Assembly: GCA_012729935.1 (NCBI GenBank)
Contig: JAAYBY010000065.1
Coordinates: forward strand, 1-8,914
Source of the DNA: Clostridiaceae bacterium
GTDB taxonomy: Bacteria; Bacillota; Clostridia; Saccharofermentanales; UBA5734
Length of the DNA stretch: 8,914 bases
Reading direction: 5' to 3'
The notes beneath the pieces were generated by a model that was not told the DNA's origin, searched no databases, and saw nothing but the letters and a program-made list of their open reading frames with translations. Shown piece after piece: positions 1-5,686 of the stretch (position 1 is the first letter of the stretch; the number at the start of each line of letters is the position of its first letter). The translations under genes were made by a program, and so were the position numbers.

Positions 1-5
1 CAAAT

Positions 6-19
6 TTGATTCAAATCAA
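6..19 (+). promoter_or_regulatory. FNR/FLP-type (CRP-FNR family) operator
   Basis: The sequence is an exact TTGAT-N4-ATCAA palindrome, the classical FNR consensus, also used by FNR-like proteins (FLP) of lactic acid bacteria. Its centre (12.5) lies 41.5 bases before a start point expected near base 54 if the TAGACT hexamer at 42-47 is the -10 element. That is the class II activator position. The site is directly seen; which regulator binds it, and whether it activates or represses, is inferred. Confidence 0.75.
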
Positions 20-41
20 TTATTTTTATTCTGAACTCAGG

Positions 42-47
42 TAGACT
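42..47 (+). promoter_or_regulatory. Candidate -10 element of the metal operon
   Basis: TAGACT matches four of six bases of TATAAT. There is no good -35 hexamer at the right distance, as expected for an activator-dependent promoter, and the FNR-type box occupies that place. A second weak candidate, TAAGAT at 55-60, would put the box at about -54.5, a less usual distance. Confidence 0.4.
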
Positions 48-82
48 GGGTCTGTAAGATACAAAAGAAAGAAGGGAATAAC

Positions 83-385
83 ATGTCAGGCACATTAACA
101 TTTAAAGAGGCAAAGAAAAAGAACCTGAAGACATTAGAGGCTTATGTCCCGGTTGTAGCAAGGGTTCACGGTGCTAACCATCCGGAGTTTCATGACGTAC
201 AACAGCTCTTTGATACAATTCGAATGAGCATTAAAGAAGCAGGCTCCACTCAGCCTGAACTGCACGAATATTTCGCCAGACTACGCGAGGTCACAGACAA
301 CTACACCGTTCCGGCGGATGTTTGCGAATCCTACGAGGCAGTCTACGTAATGCTGGCCGAACTCGATCATGCTTATCATGGTTGA
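83..385 (+). CDS. Small RIC/ScdA hemerythrin-like domain protein (reduced)
   Basis: A 100-residue soluble protein preceded by GAAGGGA (71-77), five bases from the ATG. Residues 20-44 carry a YVPVVARVHG..HPE pattern, and residues 66-95 an LRE.TDNYT.P.DVC..YEAVY.MLAELD pattern. Both resemble conserved stretches of the hemerythrin-like domain of iron-sulfur repair proteins (RIC: ScdA, YtfE). The segment that normally carries H-M-x-K-E-E is replaced by a short linker (about residues 50-60). The protein stops at YHG, just where the final H-x-H-x-x-E-N motif would begin. Several di-iron ligands are therefore missing; His29, 33, 37, 61, 96, 99 and Cys81 remain. It lies 29 bases before the ATPase gene in the same operon. 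Inference: a metal- or redox-linked accessory protein, probably not a working di-iron enzyme. The family link is by motif recall, not a search. Confidence 0.7.
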   Translation: MSGTLTFKEAKKKNLKTLEAYVPVVARVHGANHPEFHDVQQLFDTIRMSIKEAGSTQPELHEYFARLREVTDNYTVPADVCESYEAVYVMLAELDHAYHG

Positions 386-403
386 TCAACACTGAAACGA
401 AGC

Positions 404-410
404 AGGTGAT
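404..410 (+). promoter_or_regulatory. Shine-Dalgarno site fixing the ATPase start
   Basis: AGGTGAT lies immediately before three consecutive in-frame ATG codons (409, 412, 415) and overlaps the first of them. Spacing from AGGTG best fits 415, possibly 412. An open frame from 322 would run inside the preceding gene and has no such site. Confidence 0.7.
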
Positions 411-414
411 GATG

Positions 415-2259
415 ATGCAGAACTGGATACTCCGGAAAAAGAACATCTGGATGCTGATTGGCGGCATTCTGATTGTGCTGGCATTTGTCAGCCATTACGG
501 CTTTACCAACACGCAGCTGTCTCATGTCCTGATGATGATTGCTTCCGTTCTGGGAGCGGTTCCGATAGCGATCCAAGCTTATCAAGCTCTGAAAGTCAAA
601 GTAGTCAGCATTGATGTCCTGGTGACGATTGCCGTAACCGGAGCCTTTATTATCCAGGCTTATGAAGAGTCTGCGATTGTGACCTTCCTGTTTTTATTTG
701 GTGCATACCTGGAACAGAGGACGTTGAACCGGACCCGGTCAGCGATCCGTGAATTGACTGAAATGGCACCGGAGCGTGCGCTTAAGCAACTGGATAGCGG
801 AGAATTTGAAGAAGTCGACGTGGATGAAGTCGATGTCGGCGATGTTCTATTGGTCAAAACCGGAGCGAAAGTGCCTGTAGACGGTACTGTGCTGAGCGGT
901 GAGGGGCACATCAATGAAGCAAGCATAACAGGCGAATCTGTTCCGGTCAGCAAATGGAAAGATACGCAGGTTTTCGCTGGAACCATTCTGGAAAACGGAA
1001 CGCTTCAAATTGTTGCCAATCGTGTTGGCGAAGATACGACGTTCGGTAAGATCATCGAGCTGGTTGAAGAAGCACAGGATTCAAAATCTGAAGCAGAGCG
1101 GTTCATCGATCGCTTTTCCAAATACTACACACCTGCCGTTCTCGTTCTGGGTTTCATCGTGTGGCTGATTTCGCGGGATGTTGAACTGGCTATAACCATA
1201 TTGGTTCTGGGCTGCCCGGGTGCACTGGTTATCGGCGTTCCTGTCTCCAATGTTGCCGGCATCGGCAACGGCGCACGTCATGGTGTTTTGCTCAAAGGCA
1301 GCGAAGTGATCCAGGATTTCAGCAAAGTGGATTCAATTGTATTTGATAAAACGGGTACCCTGACGCTGGGTAATCCCAAAGTGGCTGACACAAAATTCTA
1401 TACCGATGAAGTTGATCAGGTACTTGCCTATACCACGAGTGTAGAAAATGAGTCCGACCATCCTTTGGCAAAAGCAGTGGTCGAACACATAGGCGCTGAG
1501 CGATTTCTGCCGGTAGAGCGGACGAATGTTGTAAAAGGCGGCGGAATTGTTGCTTCTGTCGATGAGCATATAATCGTTGTAGGCAATCAGGCCCTGATGG
1601 ATCAGGAAAATATTCCTTTAAGCGACGGCGTCAGAGAAGATATTGAAACTTTTCAGAATAAAGGCAACTCTTTGGTTCTTATTTCGGTTGACGGGTCAAT
1701 CAGGGCGCTAATGGGGATTCGTGACCAGATTCGTCCCGGCGTTCCCGATGTCCTGCAGAGACTGAAAAAACTTCGCGTAAAGAACCTGATTGTTCTTTCT
1801 GGAGATCATCAGGGAACCGTTGATCGCGTGGCACGCGAAATCGGCTTGACGGAAGCACACGGGCATCTTCTGCCTGCCGACAAATCAGCTTACATCAAAC
1901 AGCTGCAGGATCGCGGCCAGATTGTGGCCTTTGTGGGCGATGGTGTCAACGACAGCCCGTCGCTGGCACTGGCGGATATCGGGATCGCCATGGGGAATGG
2001 CACGGATGTCGCGATTGAGACATCCGATGTTGTCCTGATGAACTCAGATATCAGCCGTTTACCTCATGCATTGGGATTGACCAAAGCAACCGCACGAAAC
2101 ATGCGTCAGAACATTATGATTGCGGTTGGTGTTGTCCTGTTCTTGTTAGGCAGTGTATTCTTTAGTGAATGGATGAATATGTCGATCGGCATGCTGGTAC
2201 ACGAAGCAAGCATTCTATTGGTTATTTTGAATGGGATGAGGCTTCTTCGGTATCGATAG
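415..2259 (+). CDS. P1B-type heavy-metal-translocating ATPase with CPG motif
   Basis: An integral membrane pump, about 614 residues, expected to export a transition metal at the cost of ATP. Seen in order: four N-terminal membrane segments (about 11-29, 36-55, 64-81, 84-100); actuator-domain TGES at 172-175; membrane segments 5-6 carrying Cys267-Pro268-Gly269; phosphorylation motif DKTGT from Asp311; the P1B His-Pro signature at 349-350; hinge GDGVNDSP at 508-515; and two C-terminal membrane segments (about 566-584, 588-608). The last contains His596-Glu597-Ala-Ser, resembling the HEG(S/G) signature of P1B-4 pumps. The membrane motif is CPG rather than CPC, CPH or SPC, so the metal (Cu, Zn/Cd, Co, Fe) cannot be assigned. 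There is no N-terminal HMA domain; one is encoded separately just downstream. The ATPase assignment is near certain, the substrate open. Confidence 0.95.
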   Translation: MQNWILRKKNIWMLIGGILIVLAFVSHYGFTNTQLSHVLMMIASVLGAVPIAIQAYQALKVKVVSIDVLVTIAVTGAFIIQAYEESAIVTFLFLFGAYLEQRTLNRTRSAIRELTEMAPERALKQLDSGEFEEVDVDEVDVGDVLLVKTGAKVPVDGTVLSGEGHINEASITGESVPVSKWKDTQVFAGTILENGTLQIVANRVGEDTTFGKIIELVEEAQDSKSEAERFIDRFSKYYTPAVLVLGFIVWLISRDVELAITILVLGCPGALVIGVPVSNVAGIGNGARHGVLLKGSEVIQDFSKVDSIVFDKTGTLTLGNPKVADTKFYTDEVDQVLAYTTSVENESDHPLAKAVVEHIGAERFLPVERTNVVKGGGIVASVDEHIIVVGNQALMDQENIPLSDGVREDIETFQNKGNSLVLISVDGSIRALMGIRDQIRPGVPDVLQRLKKLRVKNLIVLSGDHQGTVDRVAREIGLTEAHGHLLPADKSAYIKQLQDRGQIVAFVGDGVNDSPSLALADIGIAMGNGTDVAIETSDVVLMNSDISRLPHALGLTKATARNMRQNIMIAVGVVLFLLGSVFFSEWMNMSIGMLVHEASILLVILNGMRLLRYR

Positions 2260-2304
2260 AGCTGTGGTATTCAGAACAGAAAACGATAGATAGGAGAGAT
2301 CAAT

Positions 2305-2538
2305 ATGCAAAAAGCAACGATCCAACTGGAAACCTTGACGTGCCCTTCCTGCGTTCAAAAAATTGACAGCGCAGTCAAGTCTCTGAAAGGTGTAGAAAAG
2401 GAAAGTGTAAAAGTATCGTTTAATTCAAGTAAAGTGAAACTTGATTTTGACGAGAATCAGTTGACAGCAGAAGCTGTCGTAAAAGCAATAACAGCGCTGG
2501 GGTATGACGTGAAGAAAACTCAAGTCAAACCTGTGTAA
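2305..2538 (+). CDS. Free-standing HMA-domain metallochaperone
   Basis: A 77-residue cytoplasmic protein of the CopZ/HMA type. Residues 8-17 hold an L-x-x-L-T-C-P-S-C pattern with metal-binding Cys13 and Cys16, the CxxC of the heavy-metal-associated fold. The rest fits the beta-alpha-beta-beta-alpha-beta pattern, ending with the typical ALGYDV strand near residues 65-70. The canonical GMxC is here TLTC, so the usual Met is missing. Start is set by AGGAGAG (2292-2298), six bases from the ATG. The gene lies 45 bases after the ATPase and before a terminator, so it is the last gene of that operon. Inference: it delivers metal to the adjacent pump, which lacks such a domain. Metal specificity is unknown. 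Confidence 0.92.
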   Translation: MQKATIQLETLTCPSCVQKIDSAVKSLKGVEKESVKVSFNSSKVKLDFDENQLTAEAVVKAITALGYDVKKTQVKPV

Positions 2539-2564
2539 CAAAATGAAAGAATAGAAATTTTCAG

Positions 2565-2595
2565 ATGCCGGGGATCATGGTCCCCGGCATATTTT
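2565..2595 (+). terminator. Rho-independent terminator of the metal operon
   Basis: A perfect 10-base-pair, GC-rich stem (2565-2574 with 2581-2590) closes a six-base loop and is followed by a short T-rich run (ATTTT, 2591-2595). It begins 26 bases after the chaperone stop codon. Confidence 0.9.
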
Positions 2596-2600
2596 CGCAT

Positions 2601-2642
2601 TGCCTGCGTTGTTTTTTATGATTGTCTGCGTTATTATTAATG
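2601..2642 (+). repeat. Imperfect tandem direct repeat (2 x 20 bases)
   Basis: Bases 2601-2620 and 2623-2642 match at 16 of 20 positions, sharing TG-C/T-CTGCGTT and an ending ATG. The second copy also forms an 8-base inverted repeat (TGTCTGCG at 2623-2630 with CGCAGACA at 2650-2657). Function unknown. Confidence 0.5.
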
Positions 2643-2788
2643 TACAGACCGCAGACAGCAAATGTTTGATGAACAGACAGATAGACAGGCTTATGCTTCA
2701 TTATGGATGTCGCAGCCGATGTCACAACACAAAGTCTGTTGAATCCATCAGATGAGTATCATCCCGATTAACGACCAGCAGAATGAAA

Positions 2789-2808
2789 TGCCTGAAGCTT
2801 TTCAGGTA
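2789..2808 (+). other. Small hairpin
   Basis: CCTGAA (2791-2796) pairs with TTCAGG (2801-2806) around a GCTT tetraloop. One wobble pair and one A-T pair extend the stem at its base. No T-run follows, so it is not an evident terminator. Confidence 0.4.
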
Positions 2809-2817
2809 AAATGATGG

Positions 2818-2832
2818 ACTTATTCGATAAGT
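2818..2832 (+). other. Small perfect inverted repeat
   Basis: ACTTAT and ATAAGT flank a three-base TCG loop, only nine bases after the preceding hairpin. It could be an operator half-site pair or part of a structured transcript; nothing in the sequence decides between them. Confidence 0.35.
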
Positions 2833-2862
2833 GGTGATGTCATGACTGATTTGACCTGCCAA

Positions 2863-2884
2863 CCCGACTCACAGGTGAGTCGGG
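2863..2884. terminator. Terminator-like GC-rich hairpin
   Basis: CCCGACTCAC (2863-2872) and GTGAGTCGGG (2875-2884) are perfectly complementary with two bases between them, giving a stem of nine or so pairs with a tetraloop. It is followed by AAATTT rather than a pure T-run, so termination is likely weak, or the hairpin has another role. No gene immediately upstream explains it. Confidence 0.45.
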
Positions 2885-3116
2885 AAATTTCCTGGATTTA
2901 AGAGAGTGTTATTAAGCAGGCCGTCGTTGTTTCCGCAGACAGGCACTGGCTTTTTGCGTTGAAGAGAGGTAAATCATCGGAGGGCACTAAAGGCAATGAT
3001 CTGAGGAACGAAATTGTTTGCTGCACCAGCGTCATATGATGGAAATGACTCAGAACACGAGAGAGAGGGTGATTACAAAAAATTAATCTCGATTTTGATA
3101 TCTGTTAACGTCAGAA

Positions 3117-3155
3117 TTTCCGTTGCCATTAAGTCAAATCAATGATTGACGGAAA
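3117..3155 (+). promoter_or_regulatory. Nested palindromes upstream of the ABC importer operon
   Basis: TTTCCGT (3117-3123) is complementary to ACGGAAA (3149-3155). Inside lie GTCAA/TTGAC arms (3133-3137, 3146-3150) and the perfect 11-base palindrome TCAATGATTGA (3139-3149). The block ends 14 bases before the Shine-Dalgarno site of the binding-protein gene, so it could be an operator or a leader hairpin. I found no convincing -35/-10 pair nearby. Confidence 0.4.
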
Positions 3156-3169
3156 CCTTTAATGGTTAC

Positions 3170-3177
3170 AAGGAGGT
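3170..3177 (+). promoter_or_regulatory. Strong Shine-Dalgarno site deciding the binding-protein start
   Basis: AAGGAGGT is a near-perfect anti-16S match lying nine bases (from GGAGG) before ATG 3186. An in-frame ATG at 3162 lies upstream of this site and would place the site inside the gene, so it is not the start. Confidence 0.9.
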
Positions 3178-3185
3178 ATGTGCAG

Positions 3186-4556
3186 ATGTTAAAAAGAATG
3201 TGCTCTGTTTTGCTTGTGGTCCTTATGGCAGTTTCCCTGATAGCCGGCTGTGACAAAGGCGGAGACGCCGATAATCCAAATCCGGCAAAAGTGGATGCTA
3301 AGTACGATTTTAACGGACGTACGCTCGAAGTGTTGTTTATGATCGGCGGGCAGGGTCAGATGGCCGATCCGATTGCTGCGAAGCTAAAATCGGTCTATCC
3401 CGGATTAACCGTTAACGTTGTTTATGATCACAATGCACATGAGATTATGAGAAACCGTGTTATGGCCAACAATCCACCCGATATTTTTGATCTCAACCAG
3501 GGTTTTTACGACTACTACGGCGCGATATCTGAAGGTATCTGCAAGCCGCTTGACTTCTTGTATCCCCTTAAGACAATCGATGGGAAAAGCACTTTGAAGG
3601 ATATCATCGATTTTGACGCGATCAAGAAGGGGCAGATTGACGGCAAGAACTATTTGATGGCAGATACGATCTATACCAGCGGCCTCTGGTATGATGCGAA
3701 GCTGTTGAGAGACAACGGCATCGAACCGCCAACGACTTGGGATGAGTTTGTTGCCGCATGTGCAAAACTGAAAGAAAATGGAATCTACGGATTGTCCTGG
3801 TCAGGCCGATGGGCAGGAGAATACGCAATGAACTATTTCTTCTATCCACAAGTTGCTTCTCTGGACTATAAAGCGTTTATCGGCATCCAAAATCTTGATG
3901 ACAATGCCTGGAAGGCACCTGCTGTGCGGGAAGTCATGGATCGCCTGAAAATGCTGCTTGATGAAGGCTATTTTGATACCAACTCAGCTGGCATGGATGC
4001 ATCTGAGATTCAAATGGAATTCATTAAGCGCACGTTTGCCTTCTATCCCTGTGGATCGTGGCTCGAAGCTGAAATGTCCGGAAACTGGCCGGATGATTTT
4101 GAATTGACCTATCTGCCGTTCTCCGGGGTGAAAGACAGCTCGCAAACCAATCATACGTTACTGGCGTCAGTTGTCAGTGCCGTCTCCGCGAAGACAGCTA
4201 ATGAGGATATCGTCGGAGAATACTATCGATATATGCTTTCCGACAAAGATGTGACGACTCAGATTGTCAGCGGTGCGTTAAATGGACTGGCTATCAAGGG
4301 CTTCTCCGAGAACTTCGGTGATCTGCTGCCTAAGTCCGTTCAGGGCACATGGGCTGCGATCTCTGCCGGCAACAAACCGCTTATCGAGATGGCGACAGCC
4401 TGGTATCCGGAACACATCACAACCAGCCAGGATGCTATCACTGCTTTTGTTTTGGGAAATATCACGGCAGATGAATTTGCTGAAAGAATGGACAATTTTG
4501 GTAAGCAGATGAAAGATGACGATTCCATCGTTAAGTATAAAATGTCGGCAGACTAA
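3186..4556 (+). CDS. ABC importer solute-binding lipoprotein (family 1, CUT1 type)
   Basis: A 456-residue extracellular binding protein that would capture the substrate for the two permeases downstream. A lipoprotein signal peptide is clear: positive start (Lys3, Arg4), hydrophobic core at about 7-19, lipobox LIAGC with Cys22 as the lipid-anchored residue, then a Gly/Asp/Asn/Pro-rich linker. The body has features of SBP_bac_1-type proteins (Pfam PF01547/PF13416): an N-terminal strand following the linker, a NNPPDIFDL segment, a Y-D-A-K-L-L-x-x-x-G-I-x-x-P-x-T-W-D-E-F pattern, and an F-x-F-Y-P-x-G-S-W segment. Length fits the family. This family mostly binds sugars and oligosaccharides, but also other polar solutes, so the ligand is unknown. 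Spacing of 186 bases to the permease, filled by a stem-loop, suggests separate control of its level. Confidence 0.93.
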   Translation: MLKRMCSVLLVVLMAVSLIAGCDKGGDADNPNPAKVDAKYDFNGRTLEVLFMIGGQGQMADPIAAKLKSVYPGLTVNVVYDHNAHEIMRNRVMANNPPDIFDLNQGFYDYYGAISEGICKPLDFLYPLKTIDGKSTLKDIIDFDAIKKGQIDGKNYLMADTIYTSGLWYDAKLLRDNGIEPPTTWDEFVAACAKLKENGIYGLSWSGRWAGEYAMNYFFYPQVASLDYKAFIGIQNLDDNAWKAPAVREVMDRLKMLLDEGYFDTNSAGMDASEIQMEFIKRTFAFYPCGSWLEAEMSGNWPDDFELTYLPFSGVKDSSQTNHTLLASVVSAVSAKTANEDIVGEYYRYMLSDKDVTTQIVSGALNGLAIKGFSENFGDLLPKSVQGTWAAISAGNKPLIEMATAWYPEHITTSQDAITAFVLGNITADEFAERMDNFGKQMKDDDSIVKYKMSAD

Positions 4557-4605
4557 TGGATCCAGCTTGATGATAGTCTGATCGAAATCGAATGACCTGT
4601 TGACG

Positions 4606-4649
4606 CTGCCGCAAAGAGTCCGGTTTATGGTGGTTGCTTTTTGCGGCAG
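4606..4649 (+). other. Stem-loop between binding-protein and permease genes
   Basis: CTGCCGCAAA (4606-4615) and TTTGCGGCAG (4640-4649) pair perfectly over 10 bases. The stem extends by four more pairs, two of them wobbles (4616-4619 with 4636-4639), around a loop of about 16 bases. No T-run follows. Position and type resemble the intercistronic hairpins that stabilise or partially terminate binding-protein transcripts in ABC operons, as described for malE-malF. Function here is inferred. Confidence 0.7.
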
Positions 4650-4727
4650 AGTCCCATTGTAACAGATACTTGTGGGGTGCGCTGAAAAGTGACGTTAGAT
4701 TCTGACGATTACCGGAACGCGACCTGA

Positions 4728-4736
4728 AGGGAGGGG
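4728..4736 (+). promoter_or_regulatory. Shine-Dalgarno site pointing to an ATT start
   Basis: AGGGAGGGG is a strong purine-rich site. The frame of the downstream permease is open from 4728 but has no ATG, GTG or TTG until 4812, over 70 bases away. At normal spacing lies ATT at 4743, in frame; a second ATT at 4737 abuts the site and is too close. Confidence 0.65.
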
Positions 4737-4742
4737 ATTCAC

Positions 4743-5636
4743 ATTAACAAGCATAGTGCGTCCAGACAAAAAAAGCTGTTCGTTGCGGGCTTTACCATTC
4801 CGCCGCTTCTGATGTATACGGTGTTTTTGATAGTGCCATGCTTCCTTGGTTTATTCATGAGCTTTTTTGACTTCAAAGGACTCTCACTTAAGATGAATTT
4901 TATCGGGTTTGACAATTACCGGAAGATGTTTAACGATCCCATCTTCTTTAAGGCTTTGTTCAATCACATGTATGTCTTCGTTCTCAATACGGTGATTCTT
5001 TTTATTCTATCCATTTCACTGGCTATTCTTTTATCGCGTAAAGTTCTGAAAGAACGAAATTTCTACCGCATCCTATTCTTTTTCCCGTCAGCTGTGCCCA
5101 TGATCATTATCAGTGTCATGTGGCGAAGCATTTATAATCCGAGTATTGGTGTACTCAATGGCCTGCTCGGGCTGTTCGGTCTGTCCGGGAAGGTGTGGCT
5201 CGGTGACATTGATTTGGTTAAGAACGCTGTCATTGCGGTAATGGTCTGGCAGGCACTGGGTTTTTACATGGTGCTGTTTATGGCTGCAGTGATGAACATA
5301 CCTGACACGCTCTTTGAGGCAGCTCGTCTGGACGGTGCCAGCGAGATTCGCCAGACGTTCAAAATTACCATTCCCCTGATCTGGGAAGTCGTGAGAACCT
5401 CATTGGTGTTTTTCATCATCACATCGTGTGGCGTCGGATTCCAGGTTGTCTATGTGCTGACGGAGGGAGGGCCTGACCGGGCATCAGAGCTTCTGACAAC
5501 GTATATGTATCAGCAGGCGTTTAAACTGAATAAATTTGGTTACGGCGCGACTGTCAGCGCTGCGATCCTTGTTGTCACAATGGTGCTGGCCCTGATTATT
5601 TTGAAAGCGACAGAACGCGAAGTTTATGAGTATTAG
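4743..5636 (+). CDS. ABC importer permease 1 (MalF/UgpA type), ATT start proposed
   Basis: About 297 residues; an integral membrane subunit of a CUT1-type importer. With the ATT start the protein begins (Met)-Asn-Lys-His and has a basic N-terminal tail (Arg8, Lys10, Lys11), then a first membrane segment at about 12-42. The next ATG (4812) falls in the middle of that segment at residue 24 and has no ribosome site. Further membrane segments follow, with the permease EAA loop at about 192-211 (EAARLDGAS...), the contact for the ATPase subunit. The C-terminal part has the TEGGP segment typical of the family. Length with the ATT start matches the usual 290-300 residues. It is followed after 50 bases by the second permease. 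Function is secure, substrate unknown; the start is inferred, and a sequencing error changing ATG to ATT is possible. Confidence 0.9.
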   Translation: MNKHSASRQKKLFVAGFTIPPLLMYTVFLIVPCFLGLFMSFFDFKGLSLKMNFIGFDNYRKMFNDPIFFKALFNHMYVFVLNTVILFILSISLAILLSRKVLKERNFYRILFFFPSAVPMIIISVMWRSIYNPSIGVLNGLLGLFGLSGKVWLGDIDLVKNAVIAVMVWQALGFYMVLFMAAVMNIPDTLFEAARLDGASEIRQTFKITIPLIWEVVRTSLVFFIITSCGVGFQVVYVLTEGGPDRASELLTTYMYQQAFKLNKFGYGATVSAAILVVTMVLALIILKATEREVYEY

Positions 5637-5673
5637 GACAAATTGACAGCACCTGTTTGGAACGTCCGGTATT

Positions 5674-5680
5674 GAGGTGG
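5674..5680 (+). promoter_or_regulatory. Shine-Dalgarno site for permease 2
   Basis: GAGGTGG ends six bases before ATG 5687. The in-frame ATG at 5681 abuts the site and an upstream TTG (5657) precedes it, so both are less likely starts. Confidence 0.7.
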
Positions 5681-5686
5681 ATGATT

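Larger units (their letters stand above)
2596..3161. other. Intergenic region between the two operons, no convincing gene
   Basis: No reading frame here has both a plausible start with ribosome site and a recognisable protein. It contains the tandem repeat at 2601-2642; hairpins at 2789-2808, 2818-2832 and 2863-2884; a direct repeat of CCGCAGACAG (2649-2658 and 2933-2942); and palindromes near the 3' end. The middle part (about 2900-3090) shows nothing I can name. It may hold remnants of a lost gene, or an unrecognised RNA. Confidence 0.6.

Noticed and set aside
322..414. Upstream extension of the ATPase reading frame into the preceding gene
   Set aside because: The extension overlaps the hemerythrin-like gene in another frame and lacks a ribosome site. 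AGGTGAT before the ATG triplet at 409-417 explains a start there.
376..417. Possible frameshift cutting off the C-terminal metal motif of the hemerythrin-like protein
   Set aside because: The +1 frame after its stop reads LINTETKQV, only faintly like the expected H-x-H-x-E-N segment. The intact frame and good gene spacing favour a genuine short protein.
3005..3145. Short open frame with a possible TTG start at 3014 after AGGA
   Set aside because: About 43 codons, weak ribosome site, no recognisable protein, and it ends inside the palindromic region; not supportable as a gene or leader peptide.
3162..3185. ATG at 3162 as start of the binding protein
   Set aside because: It precedes the AAGGAGGT site and would add eight residues ahead of a standard lipoprotein signal peptide.
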